A DNA stretch of 47,500 nucleotides from Glandiceps talaboti. Its lineage: Eukaryota; Hemichordata; Enteropneusta; Spengelidae. How positions within the stretch are numbered: the stretch's first letter is position 1; every line of letters starts with the position of its first letter. The DNA is taken from the NCBI RefSeq assembly GCF_964340395.1, contig NC_135564.1, positions 22,182,942 to 22,230,441 on the forward strand. The letters run 5' to 3'. Made by a program: the position numbers and the translations under genes. This document shows, one piece after another, positions 1 to 10,300 of the stretch. The notes under the pieces were generated by a model. The model was not told the DNA's origin, did no database searches, and was given only the letters and a program-made list of their open reading frames with translations.

Positions 1-883
1 GTTCAAACTTGACATGATCTCACAAAGAATTCTAATACTTACATTTGTAATAAAAAACACCCATAATTATTATAAAGAAAAAAACTTTGCAGTCGGAAAC
101 GCTAACAATTTTTTAAAAACGTTTTATTTGTTATTGCTGCATACGAAATCCATGTTTTTAGGCAACGTCGATATTTTTGTTATTCGTTTCAACTGAAAGT
201 CTTCCAGTCTTGATTTCGATGAATTATTGACTTAATTTGTCGCTTTAAATACTGAGCAACAAAAACCGTTGTCGAATTCCTTTAAGCTTACTGTCGAGTG
301 AATGTCGACATCGTGTGGTGGCGCTGTTTGGTATTATTTCAGATTGTCTGCTATAACCATAACAGTCTAGTCAGGATAAAGTACAAATGTTAACATGCAC
401 AGCATTTTCATATACATGTACTAACATTGAAGTATGTATCTTTAGGAGAGTCAACAAAACATGATATAAATGGAGAGATTCATTCGTATACCGTCAATAT
501 TTTTTCTATTCAGGAAGAGTGATTCGACACAATGGAAGTGATAAAGATGAACAACCTTACGATGAATTACCTAGCCGTATAAAAAAAAGACGGTAACCAT
601 TTTACAAATAACTACAAATTGTCGATGGAATAGAGCACTGTTTCAGATATTTATATGTAGGTGAAATCTAGACCATAGTATGTAACTATGTGAATTAATC
701 CATCCCTACAAAGGGTTAAATGGAGAAATAGAGCTAATAACTAGCACGAAATAAATTCATGGTTTGAACAAAGAATTTGATCAAGGTAATCAACTCCTTG
801 AAATTAAACACTGTCAACAAAACCGACTTTTATGTGTTCCTTATTCTCAAATAAATTTCAATAAATACATATATCTTTTAAAA

Positions 884-889
884 CGCGCG

Positions 890-942
<53 letters not shown>

Positions 943-960
943 ACACACACCGCGCGCGCC
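884..960. repeat. (CG)n(CA)n(CG)n alternating purine-pyrimidine tract
   Basis: A block of CG dinucleotides is followed by about 50 bases of CA dinucleotides and then a second CG block. One AG step near 937 is the only break seen in the alternation. Alternating CG and CA steps are the sequence type most prone to form Z-DNA. Confidence 0.9.
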
Positions 961-1325
961 GTCGATGTGCAACGTATTTTATAGGTCTGCTTGATGAATA
1001 GAGATATTTTACAAGAACAACATTCATCGTCGTAATAACGTCGTAACATTCTCATAATTAGTTGTTATCATCGTCGTAAACCACAAACTCTTTCACGGCA
1101 CCGTCCAACACGCACCACCAAGAGGTGCGGTGTCGCGGAAGAAATAACAGCTCTGGTTTGCGAGAATGGTTGTTATAGGTCTTGAACAAACTAAACATGT
1201 ATAAATAAATACCGAGACCAATTTTCTATATAATTTAGAATTTAGTAGAATATTAACAGTCTATATAAACCATAATACGTATATTTAAACCTTTACAGAA
1301 ATGGTAGGTGTGTGTCTGTAACCAT

Positions 1326-1376
1326 TTTTACCTTCATAGGTAAGGAAGGGTAATGAAATGGTATATGTGTGAGCAC

Positions 1377-1425
<49 letters not shown>

Positions 1426-1800
1426 TCCATATGCTAGTGGGAAAATTGGTTAGTTTTTTGTAACAATCACATGAATATCAATATATTAACTATATATTTG
1501 TATAAGTAATTAAAATGATTTGCATGATGTCAATGAAATATTTGCATAATTAACAATTTCGGTAATTAGACTATACCTTAAGAATACAAGCTTCAAATTC
1601 CTTCTTTCTCGCAAGCCGGAGTAGTTTTTCTGCTGACTCAATGAAAACTGATATTTATCCATTGGACAATGCCGTAAAAGAGGCATGTGCAATTTGGTAC
1701 ACATATATTCGATGCCAAAATGCACGTGATATGGGTCATTTGCATAATTAATGGGTTTTTATGAATGCTTCAAATTTCATATTACTTGGTGCACCCATTG
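1326..1800 (-). mobile_element. Probable non-autonomous repeat element, copy 1 (core repeats, CTGT tract, hairpin end)
   Basis: Read on the minus strand, this copy has AT-rich core sequence containing ATTATGCAAAT twice and an ACCAAATT-type motif. A tetranucleotide microsatellite follows, then a terminal hairpin with CCTTC/GAAGG arms (1331-1349 on the plus strand). The same order and a similar hairpin recur on the plus strand at about 42600-42978, which is why I call it an element. Core repeats next to a microsatellite and hairpin resemble non-autonomous Helentron/Pearl-type elements of marine invertebrates. The class is inference, no coding region is present, and the boundaries are approximate. 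Confidence 0.4.
1376..1425. repeat. (CTGT)n microsatellite
   Basis: About twelve uninterrupted CTGT units. It lies inside the probable repeat element, in the same relative place as the CCAG/CAGA tract of the second copy near 42.9 kb. Confidence 0.95.
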
Positions 1801-2498
1801 ACGATGACAAAACCAGTATGTCTATGTCTGTTGCAATGCCTGTTGTCAATTTCATATAATTTAGTATATATGTTGATGGCAACAAAAGATATAGGAATAC
1901 CGTTCTTTATTTCCTTATAGAAGGCATTCAGTTTACATCTGTTGATAATTTTTCTTATTTCATCGAGTTTGCTTAAATCCTGTTAATGTTACAGTTTATA
2001 CTCCATATATTCAGGTCTATATCTAATCACGAAGGGTAACGTATCATTACGGAAGCCTACCGGTGGTCCTTTATTGGGTTACATCATTTTGCTGAAATCA
2101 GGGTGGAATTCACTGATAATAATAATTTCGTCACAGAAGCCGATATTTCTATGGTGAAAAATATTATATAGAATTTTATTCAAAATCCAACAATTTGGAA
2201 TAACGAGCTTTACTTTAACACGTCTCTGGCACCATGTATCACATTGTCAGACACCATTGTCTTCATTCACCTGTACTGTCTCACACTTACTTCTTTTAAT
2301 TAATCCGAAACCGCAGGCAAGACGCCTTTTACCGTGGCAGGCTACCATTTTCCACGTGCGACATTATTCGTATTTTGATCAAATCGTCATAGCAACCAGC
2401 CATCATCGCGCCAATCTCCGTTGCCGATAACAAGTGATAATGTTGCACGCTATGTTCACATTACGGACGCTCCAAAGCTGATGATCTCGTCGCACCAG

Positions 2499-2506
2499 TG
2501 ACGTCA
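2499..2506. promoter_or_regulatory. CRE palindrome TGACGTCA, candidate only
   Basis: A perfect CREB/ATF palindrome in a short CpG-richer patch (about 2380-2530), some 3 kb upstream of the SMAD start codon. GGCGCC follows two bases later. A lone 8-bp site can occur by chance, and nothing else marks this as an active element. Confidence 0.2.
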
Positions 2507-4104
2507 CGGCGCCATCTATGTCGCCTTGAAAGCTGGCTCCCTCGTATTATCTTTATGAATATTCATAAGGCTATTAAGAATCAAATTTACATGACTAACA
2601 CTTAACAATTTATTCCTTATTGTCCAGGTGAAGTTGCCAATATTGTCTGACACAATAGATATATTGCTTCGAGTTGCCGTTAGTAATAAACATCTTAAAC
2701 ATGTAATGTCAATTTCGGTTTGAAGAGGCCTTTGAAAATGTAGAACATCTGTGTATACATACAATGAAAATGATTTCATTTATTTGACTTTAGGATGGAT
2801 TGAAGACATTGACAATTAAGAAATGGAAATACGTAGGCCGATGCGATGAACTTCAAAGTGTCGCGTGAAGGCTGGCATAAGACGCCACATACAAACATCA
2901 AGTCAATAGGACTACCTGCCGAGAGGCGGTGGATACACACATTTTATAGTATAGTTTGGTTTTTAAGAGTAGAAAATTTAAATATGTTTAAAAACACACA
3001 TAGGCCTATAACTTTCGCTCCCTCCAATATTGAATGACAATATCTTCCGTACCATTTAGTACGCCGTCGCGTCGTGGTCATCTTAGTACAATAAATACTT
3101 TAAAATGCAACAATGCCTACCTAGTCTCGCACGTAGCTCAGGATGTAGAACATACGGCTGCCTGACTATTTTGTTTATATTGGAATATGATTATGGTCCT
3201 AACAATAGCCGAAGCGCCAAGATGCCTACTCTTTTCAGTTCGTCTCCCCACTCGTTCACACTTGTAAATAAAGTTAGAAATCCACTGGCTGAAACCGAGA
3301 CAGCGTGAAGATCACAAAAGAGACTACATAACTCAATAAGTTTTATGCCGTATTTTTGTTTCATGTGTTTACTTCAAACAAACGTTTACGTAATAAAAAC
3401 ACTAACACGAGGCATAACAAATCGATTTGTTGTCGACGCAGTTGATCATTACATGAAGTAATATAAAATATGATAGTATACTAGATAATGGTATCATATC
3501 AACAGCACATCGATAACATTAAACAATACTTTGGCAGTGATTTCAGTTTGTGGGTATTTTTTGATATTTTGAAACTAAAACGTAAACACAGTATTCACTT
3601 TGTATTTATTTTAAGGATTAGCGGGTTTCCTATTCAGTAACTGTTATTATTGTTTCTACTCTTGAAAAAAGTAAGTCTGGGCACAAAAAACAACGTACAT
3701 ATATTTCCTATGCTTCAATCGCGTTAATCGTATCATTTCGTGTCGTCGAGTCGCTACATACAAACGACTTTGATCGTTCGTCTAAGAATAACCCTGACGA
3801 GTACGATTGAAATCACCTATAATTCGGACAATTTAGGTATTCTGGCCACTTTGTATGGAGTCGGGAGGTTCAAAAGTTAACTGAATAATTTAGCGACCTT
3901 GTTTGCCAACGTATATCATTTATTTCAGTATGTCGCGCTGTCGTATTCCAGGCGCCAAAATTATTTGTGAAACAATAGCGCCAGTCTCGCATACTCAGTC
4001 TAGTGGCCTGACGAGCACACCAGTGATCGCACGCAATGCAAGGTTGTAGCGGCAACACGCTGAAAAACAAAAATCTGTGAAACAACAATTTGAAGAGAAA
4101 AAAC

Positions 4105-4114
4105 TGACTCAGAC
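4105..4114. promoter_or_regulatory. AP-1 consensus overlapping a SMAD half-site, candidate only
   Basis: TGACTCA overlaps an AGAC half-site (TGACTCAGAC), about 1 kb upstream of the palindromic SBE. AP-1 and SMAD proteins cooperate at TGF-beta targets in mammals, but a 10-bp match in 5 kb is weak evidence. Confidence 0.15.
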
Positions 4115-5057
4115 ATGTTTGTAAAACAGGAAACAGTAAGAACAAAAATCACTTGCAATGATCTGATTATGCGCCTCAAATGGTGGTCGAAGACTGTCGT
4201 AAGAATGCTGGCGTCAGTAGCTCGTTGTCGTGTATTTGACGTATGTACACTCGCCAAGCAAAGAATACAGGCGACGAGCGCCTCACATATGTTTCGGGTT
4301 CTCCCGAATAAAGTAAGCAAAAAACTGTGGTCGAACGGTTCACGTGGGGCTATGGGTTACGAATTTTGTGTGGCATGTGAAAACCACAGTTGAAATTTGC
4401 AGCCACTATGTCAGCGAGCTAAATGGGTTCTGATAATTGCAGAGCGCAATTATCAGCGGCCGCAATAAACGTAGAAAATAATGACCCCTATTTAAATGGA
4501 CAAAAACAAGTCAGCTATGCGATCAGGCTATTCAAAGTTGTTGACGATATTGTGGAGACAGAGCGCGGACGGGTGACAATATTGACGAAAAAAATATACA
4601 TATATCGTCACAATCGCAGCAGCAAAGAGACACACTTGCAACGTCTTTAAATTTAGAAAGATTTTACTCTGTGTTCTGAACATAAAACAGCCACACTCAT
4701 TTACGGGTAATTTGATATTTAGAAAGCGTGGGTTGGGTTTCCGCCAAAGCCGGCGACGCACCAATCAGTGGCGAGTTGATAAGCGTTTCTGCATAATACA
4801 GTCACCCTCTGAAATACACACAACATTATAGTTTTAACCCCTGACCTTTCCACTTTACCTCTTTCGAACGCCATGTGACTGACATAGACGATCGAAGTGG
4901 ATGTTTTAATCTCTCTCAGAGGATTATGGTTCATTTTCCCGGTTGTATGGGGTAAAATAAAGATTTTGGTATGTTTTTGAGATACTTTTACCGGGGGAGA
5001 AGTAACAGCCAAGTGTAATTTGAGCTGTTATTTGCGCAACAATCATTTTAGACTCGA

Positions 5058-5103
5058 GGCGCGCCAAAATGTCTAGACAACCACGTGATAGAAATGAGCC
5101 AAT
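5058..5103 (+). promoter_or_regulatory. Candidate SMAD-responsive promoter module: E2F-like site, palindromic SBE, E-box, CCAAT
   Basis: Four sites lie within 46 bases. An E2F-like site (reverse complement TTTTGGCGCGCC) is at 5058-5069. The palindromic SMAD-binding element GTCTAGAC is at 5071-5078. The E-box CACGTG is at 5082-5087, three bases after the SBE. A CCAAT pentamer is at 5099-5103. From memory, the mammalian SMAD7 proximal promoter has the same GTCTAGAC palindrome followed by a three-base spacer and CACGTG, where SMAD3/4 and TFE3 act together. Here the module lies about 457 bases before the start codon, so the location is also fitting. I see no convincing TATA box, and the transcription start is not determined. 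Function is inference from family knowledge. Confidence 0.7.
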
Positions 5104-5299
5104 TGTATACCAGCAGTGGTGTGGCAGTGAGTGTTGTAAATTTGCAGCCGTGTTTTCAGAGTCGAGACGTGCAAACTAGAAGTACTGTATAGCTGTGTTG
5201 ACATTGCTTCGTTCTCTCGCCGTTTTCAGTGCGATTCCGTAGCCAACGGCCATAACCAAGTTATCGACAGAATTGGGAGATCGCTAGCAATCTATTGGT

Positions 5300-5350
5300 A
5301 TGCCTGGTTCATTCTTTGGAGCTAAGGATCTTAGCAGAATTTCGTGTTGA
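5300..5350 (+). promoter_or_regulatory. Upstream ORF 1 in the probable 5' leader
   Basis: ATG at 5300 opens a 16-codon frame ending in TGA at 5348-5350. It matters only if transcription starts upstream of it, which is plausible because the SBE/E-box module is more than 200 bases further upstream. Its sequence resembles no peptide I know. Confidence 0.3.
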
Positions 5351-5483
5351 GTTTGGAAAGCTTGCTGGCGACAGTGCCACTTAAAACGTTATCCTCAGTG
5401 CAGAGCCGTTGGAAAATTCTGTGTTTCTTTATAGAAATCAGAGAAGGAGTCGTTGTCGATCCTTCTGCAACAGTGTTCGAATA

Positions 5484-5501
5484 ATGCAAGTTCAGTCCTG
5501 A
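5484..5501 (+). promoter_or_regulatory. Upstream ORF 2, five codons, in frame with the SMAD start
   Basis: ATG at 5484 reads five codons to TGA at 5499-5501. The stop is in frame with the main ORF and twelve codons' distance upstream of its ATG. It therefore bounds the reading frame and supports 5535 as the first in-frame AUG after it. Confidence 0.4.
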
Positions 5502-5527
5502 GTGTTACAATTGTGTGTGTGCACCGA

Positions 5528-5596
5528 ATGTCGCATGTTCAGGTCCAAACGTTCGGCGCTTATTCGGCGACTGTGGAAGTGCCGTGCGGGCTGTGA
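5528..5596 (+). promoter_or_regulatory. Upstream ORF 3, overlapping the SMAD start codon out of frame
   Basis: ATG at 5528 lies seven bases before the main ATG in another frame. It runs 22 codons to TGA at 5594-5596, so ribosomes starting here would pass the SMAD start. Neither AUG has a purine at -3: each has C there. Leaky scanning is therefore plausible, and this frame could lower SMAD output. Confidence 0.35.
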
Positions 5597-5949
5597 CAAC
5601 ACAGAGGATGGCGAAGCAGAAACCGAAGCAGATCTTGAGTTGAAATCAACAGCACAGTCCATCTTCAAAAGACTTAAAGATAGACAGCTTGAATTGCTGG
5701 TTCAAGCTGTGGAAAGTAAAGGGGGTGCTAACTCTTCTTGCGTTTTATTTCCGAAAGGAGAAGTCCAATTAGGTAGGAGGACGGTCTACCCACAAGTGGT
5801 GTTGTGTCAGCTGTTTCGTTGGCCCGATCTCAGGCATTCGTTTGAACTTAAGTCTCTAACGTTCTGTTGTGAACATTGTAAAGCACTGGACGATGGTGAC
5901 TCTACAATTTGCTGCAATCCCTACCATCTCAGTCGCTTATGCGGCCCAG
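5535..5949 (+). CDS. SMAD6/7: SMAD6/7 coding exon 1 (MH1 domain)
   Basis: Encodes residues 1-138 plus the first base of codon 139, ending CCAG|gtacgt, a strong donor. It contains the basic N-terminus, the helix [17 protein letters not shown] (45-61), FRWPDLRH (94-101) and [13 protein letters not shown] (126-138). The region between C69 and C91 is about three residues shorter than in SMAD3 and lacks the LQVSHRKG hairpin used for DNA contact. This fits the weak or altered DNA binding of I-SMADs. Reading through the donor stops after three codons. The upstream GTG at 5502 in the same frame is not needed as a start. Confidence 0.95.
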
Positions 5950-7218
5950 GTACGTAGTCATATTTATTCATTCCCGACTTCGAGCTCACCGATCAAACGT
6001 CCCCTTTGAACCCCATATCTATGAAAGGCCTCAGTCACCATTCAAAAGATACCATATAGGCAAGATGGCGCCTCAGTATTTATGTGTTTATCAGACTAAC
6101 CTTTCTCGTGTAATTATCTCCAAGCTAGTCTGTTTTTATTCAGAAGTGGAGCTTTTTCTCAACGCGTTTTTGTCTTCTTTCCGTACACTTACAGAGAGCC
6201 CGCCTCCGCCTTACAGTCAGCTACCAATGGAACCGTACAAGTTTGAAGGTATGTAAAGATCCACTATAAGTTGCCCCCCCCCCCCTCCAGAAATCTCGGC
6301 GATCTTTCTTTGATTTTCTGTCAAATGCCGCCGTGTGCGACTTTGTACTCGTCTACTTCACTGACCTGATTTGACAAGTATACTGTAGGCTGACAACGGT
6401 CTCTCGTATTTTGCTTTGCAGAACGTAATTCAACTCCAGAAAGCACAGAAACGGGTGCTAGCAACACCGCTTTCCCTTCAAACTTTGCAGGTTTGTGACT
6501 TTTATTTTGTTTCTCAGCCTCCGTACTCGACCGTAATCGAACCAATCAGCCAACTTTCCCCCACTGAAAATTGGCTGAATACTTTATGCAAGCAGTCGAG
6601 TGGAAATAGGAGCAGTTTACATTTGTGTATCCTACCCTAAAAAGAAGTTCAGAAATTCTGTAAGCGAAATTAAGTGCACACAAGAGTTAGGAGTGCAACA
6701 GAGACAAAAGTCACTGTATGAGTGTGTACAATTAGTGAAGTCATTGCAGTGTTATTTAGGTCTTAATTGTCAGTGGTGCGGAATAAACGAGTGACAGTTT
6801 TTAGCTATTCTCACGTTTCTAAACAAGTTACAGGCCATTGTTTATCATTGGATATCACTGTCCTACAATTTACATGTTGACAAAATCCTATATTTTCCTG
6901 ATTTGGAACATCACCAGCTTGACATGTAACCTGTACTTTACTGTGCTATCTTAAGAAAGAGAGCAAACATTGGAAGAGGTAAACTTTGAACACAACAGAT
7001 AGTTATTACATGTACTGTAATCTCACACTATGAATATTCTAGTATGCAAACAGAAAGAAGGGAAGATTACATTCAAAAGTTGTAAAAATGAACAAGTCCA
7101 CATAATGAAGGAAATAATGACAACTAATTTTAAATGATGAAAATTTAATTTCTTTCCAAGTTTCTTATAATCTAAATATGTCAAGTAATTGTGACATCTA
7201 TGCATTGAAGAGAATACA

Positions 7219-7272
<54 letters not shown>

Positions 7273-7320
7273 CATTCTTCATTCGCCAAGTAGAGTGCTC
7301 AATCACCTTGGAGAGCTGTG

Positions 7321-7355
<35 letters not shown>

Positions 7356-10300
7356 TTAAAGGATTTGTACAGTAACTTGGAGAACTGTTTGAATGGAATG
7401 GGGAGGGGCCAAAGTTTCAGTTACCTTAAAAGAGGGGAATAATGTGTGTAAAAAACTAAATGTTGGTATGACAGGCCTATGTCAAACGTGATATATATTG
7501 TTTTAAATCCAGGAGGAATTTGGTGTATGTTTTGTTTTACTTACTTCTCAAGTTAAAAACAACTTGTCACAAGTGATTAGTTATTCCCTTGCTAGTCAAG
7601 CATGTGGTCCTAAAAGTGTAATCACCTTACTGAGTGCCCCATACAGTTGGCTTCACAGGCCCCAGTACTTTAGTAATCACAGTTTCTAAAAGCACCAATA
7701 GGTTACTATAGCAACTGATTGTGAATTCTGTAAGGAGGGGGATTTTTCTGCCTGGAATGATAAGCGTGATGACTAGATATTTTTCTGGGATATTTACTCT
7801 CCATAAAGATCTTGTAAGTTGTATGTGTGATTATCTAGGATAGGGAAGCAGACTAATACATTCCTAAGTCAAAAGAGATATCAAGTTTAACATAGCAGTA
7901 GATACAGTGGTGGATGGATCAGTGTTGTCTTTTTAATTTACCTGTCACTGTGTTTCAACTTAAATAATTGCTTCAAGAGTAGCTCAAGTAAAAATGAGAA
8001 GTGAACAGTTTATGAAGTGTGTGGTCGGCGTTGATATGGAGTTTGTGAGCCTGTTGAGTAGTGGGGTTAATGCCTTAAACTCAGAGTGTTGCCACTGTAA
8101 ACGTTGTTTATTTAACACCCTGAACTTCTGAGCTTGTTTGTGGTGCGTCATAGGAGGTTGGTTGGGTCATTCTCTGCCCATCAGCATACCAGTGCCCAAT
8201 TACATTGCATTAGTCTTCATTGTGATTCTATGCTCTATGTTTTATGCATGGATGTCAATACTCCACAAAAGTTCACACACACTTTATAATCGTGGACTAG
8301 CAAAAGTTAATTTTCCCCAGTGCCAGTCATTTGTGCATTGGCATTCCATTTTCAGTTTTGCACATTGCTTGTGTTAAATGCAGCCTTCTGTTTTAAATTA
8401 GTACAGGGTAACTCTTACCATAAATGTTATCTTAACTTTTTGAACTGGCATGTGGTTTTTTAACCACACCACACTAGGTGTCTTTTAGCTACTACAGGAC
8501 TAAGACTCAGCTAACTAATAGTATGGGTTATGTATTAGATTTAGCACACAAACTGCACATTTTATAGTATGATAATTTGTCAGAAAGTTGTTCAATTAAA
8601 TGATGATTGCCCAATTTGTCAAGAGTGACGTTTTTGTAAGGGGGTGCATGCAAGACAATTGTTGACAATGTTATGTACAAGTATGTTAGCTGAGGGAATA
8701 GGCCCAACTCACTTAGGTCAACAAAATTTGCCATTCACAAACATTAAATTGTCAAGTAGCTGTCTCTCTATGCAAGGCTTTTTTCTTCAATTGCAGTGAG
8801 AGTCCACGATCTTTATACCCTCTGTGTATGGCTTTTCTAACTTCTCATGTTAAAATGTAGGGGTCAGATCGTGAATGGTATTTTTATTTCATACAAGGGT
8901 AAACCTAGGGTTTATTTAAATGTGAATACAGTAAGAGCTCTCTGTATTGTGTATTGTATATTATCCTTTGTCAGTGCATGTTTTTACACCACTTACCCAT
9001 ACTTAGAGCATTTGTTCCATTTTTATGCTAAACCGTGCAGTGCAGTGAAGTTGAAAACTCACAACTAGTTGAGTAAATAGTGACTAGAAAGCAACATCAA
9101 TCAGCAAACCCTGTTGTAACTCTATCTAGAATGTTATGCAGGAGAGGTGACCCAGTTCACAGTCCATAAGTGACACCCCCTCCAAAAAAGGAGATTTATC
9201 CATATTCCAAATGATTATCAAGTTATTAGTAAGTGGGAAAAACTGGCACTAATAAGTTAAATAGAATTAAAACAACCACAAAGATTTATTGGTGAAAGTG
9301 TTTAATAATGCGAGTCACTTTATTTATTTGTTTCTGATAGATGGAAAAAAGTTTTGGATTATTTCATACTTGGTGAAAAGTTTAATTTTTCTTGTGGTTC
9401 ACTTAAATCACGACTGTGAGATAGTTGTAGCGTTGGACAGTAGAAAGTGGTTTTCTTACACTGCCTTACTGTGAGTGCAGTCAACATGTGGGTTACCTAC
9501 ACTGTGTTGCTGTGCGAATGGGTTTAATGTGGGTTCCTACACTGTGTTGCTGTATGAGTGGGTTCAATGTGGGTTTCCTACACTGTGTTGCTGTGCGAAT
9601 GGGTTTAATGTGGGTTTTCTACACTGTTGCTGTGCGAATGGGTTCAATGTGGGTTTCCTACACTGTGTTGCTGTGCGAATGGGTTCAATGTGGGTTTTCT
9701 ACACTGTGTTGCTGTGCGAATGGGTTCAATGTGGGTTTCCTACACTGTGTTGCTGTGCGAATGGGTTCAATGTGGGTTTCCTACACTGTGTTGCTGTATG
9801 AGTGGGTTCAATGTGGGTTTCCTACACTGTGTTGCTGTATTAGTGGGTTCAATGTGGGTTTCCTACACTGTGTTGCTGTATGAGTGGGTTCAATGTGGGT
9901 TTCCTACACTGTGTTGCTGTATTAGTGGGTTCAATGTGGGTTTCCTACACTGTGTTGCTGTATGAGTGTGTTCAATGTGGGTTTCCTACACTGTGTTGCT
10001 GTATGAGTTCATTACAAATTGTCAGCAGCCAACACTCTACCTTTTGTTTAGGCACTGCTACTTTGTACTGTGTTTTGTAGGTAGCCTTGCTATATTGTCC
10101 AGTGTCAACCTTTACTGACAAATAACACACAAGAAGTTATGCAAGGTTAAATCGTCCTTTCCTTTGCAGGTTGAGATTGTTTATTTTGCAATGAATGCTA
10201 GAACAGACTGATGTGTGTATTGTTGTATTGCCCCAATACCAGGCTAACTTACAGCCTTCACAGTTGCCCCTCTTTATTTCTCACTGAATAAACTTGATTA

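Larger units (their letters stand above)
1..5034. other. Upstream non-coding region, no gene recognised
   Basis: Both strands were read for coding signatures. The open frames here are under about 110 codons, have no domain I recognise and often overlap one another in different frames. The stretch is AT-rich with scattered CpG, unlike the CpG-poor intron 3. It contains a (CG)(CA) tract, a (CTGT) tract inside a probable repeat element, and isolated consensus sites such as a CRE palindrome. A distal 5' exon or enhancers of the SMAD gene could lie here but cannot be shown from sequence alone. Confidence 0.6.

Noticed and set aside
2508-2525. BMP-responsive SMAD site GGCGCC with a downstream GNC/GTCT motif
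   Set aside because: GGCGCC is present but the second half-site is displaced by one base from the required five-base spacing, so it is not a match.
5502-5534. N-terminal extension of the SMAD starting at GTG 5502
   Set aside because: I-SMADs start MFRSKRS-like, the codon is not AUG, and an in-frame TGA lies directly before it. ATG 5535 is the better start.
8138-8377. 79-codon frame with a hydrophobic stretch inside intron 3
   Set aside because: No recognised domain, ordinary intronic composition, and lies within a well-defined intron of the SMAD gene.
9488-9965. Overlapping open frames in all three plus-strand frames (about 108-131 codons)
   Set aside because: They come from a stop-free 41-bp unit whose length is not a multiple of three. 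There is no start context, domain or splice evidence.
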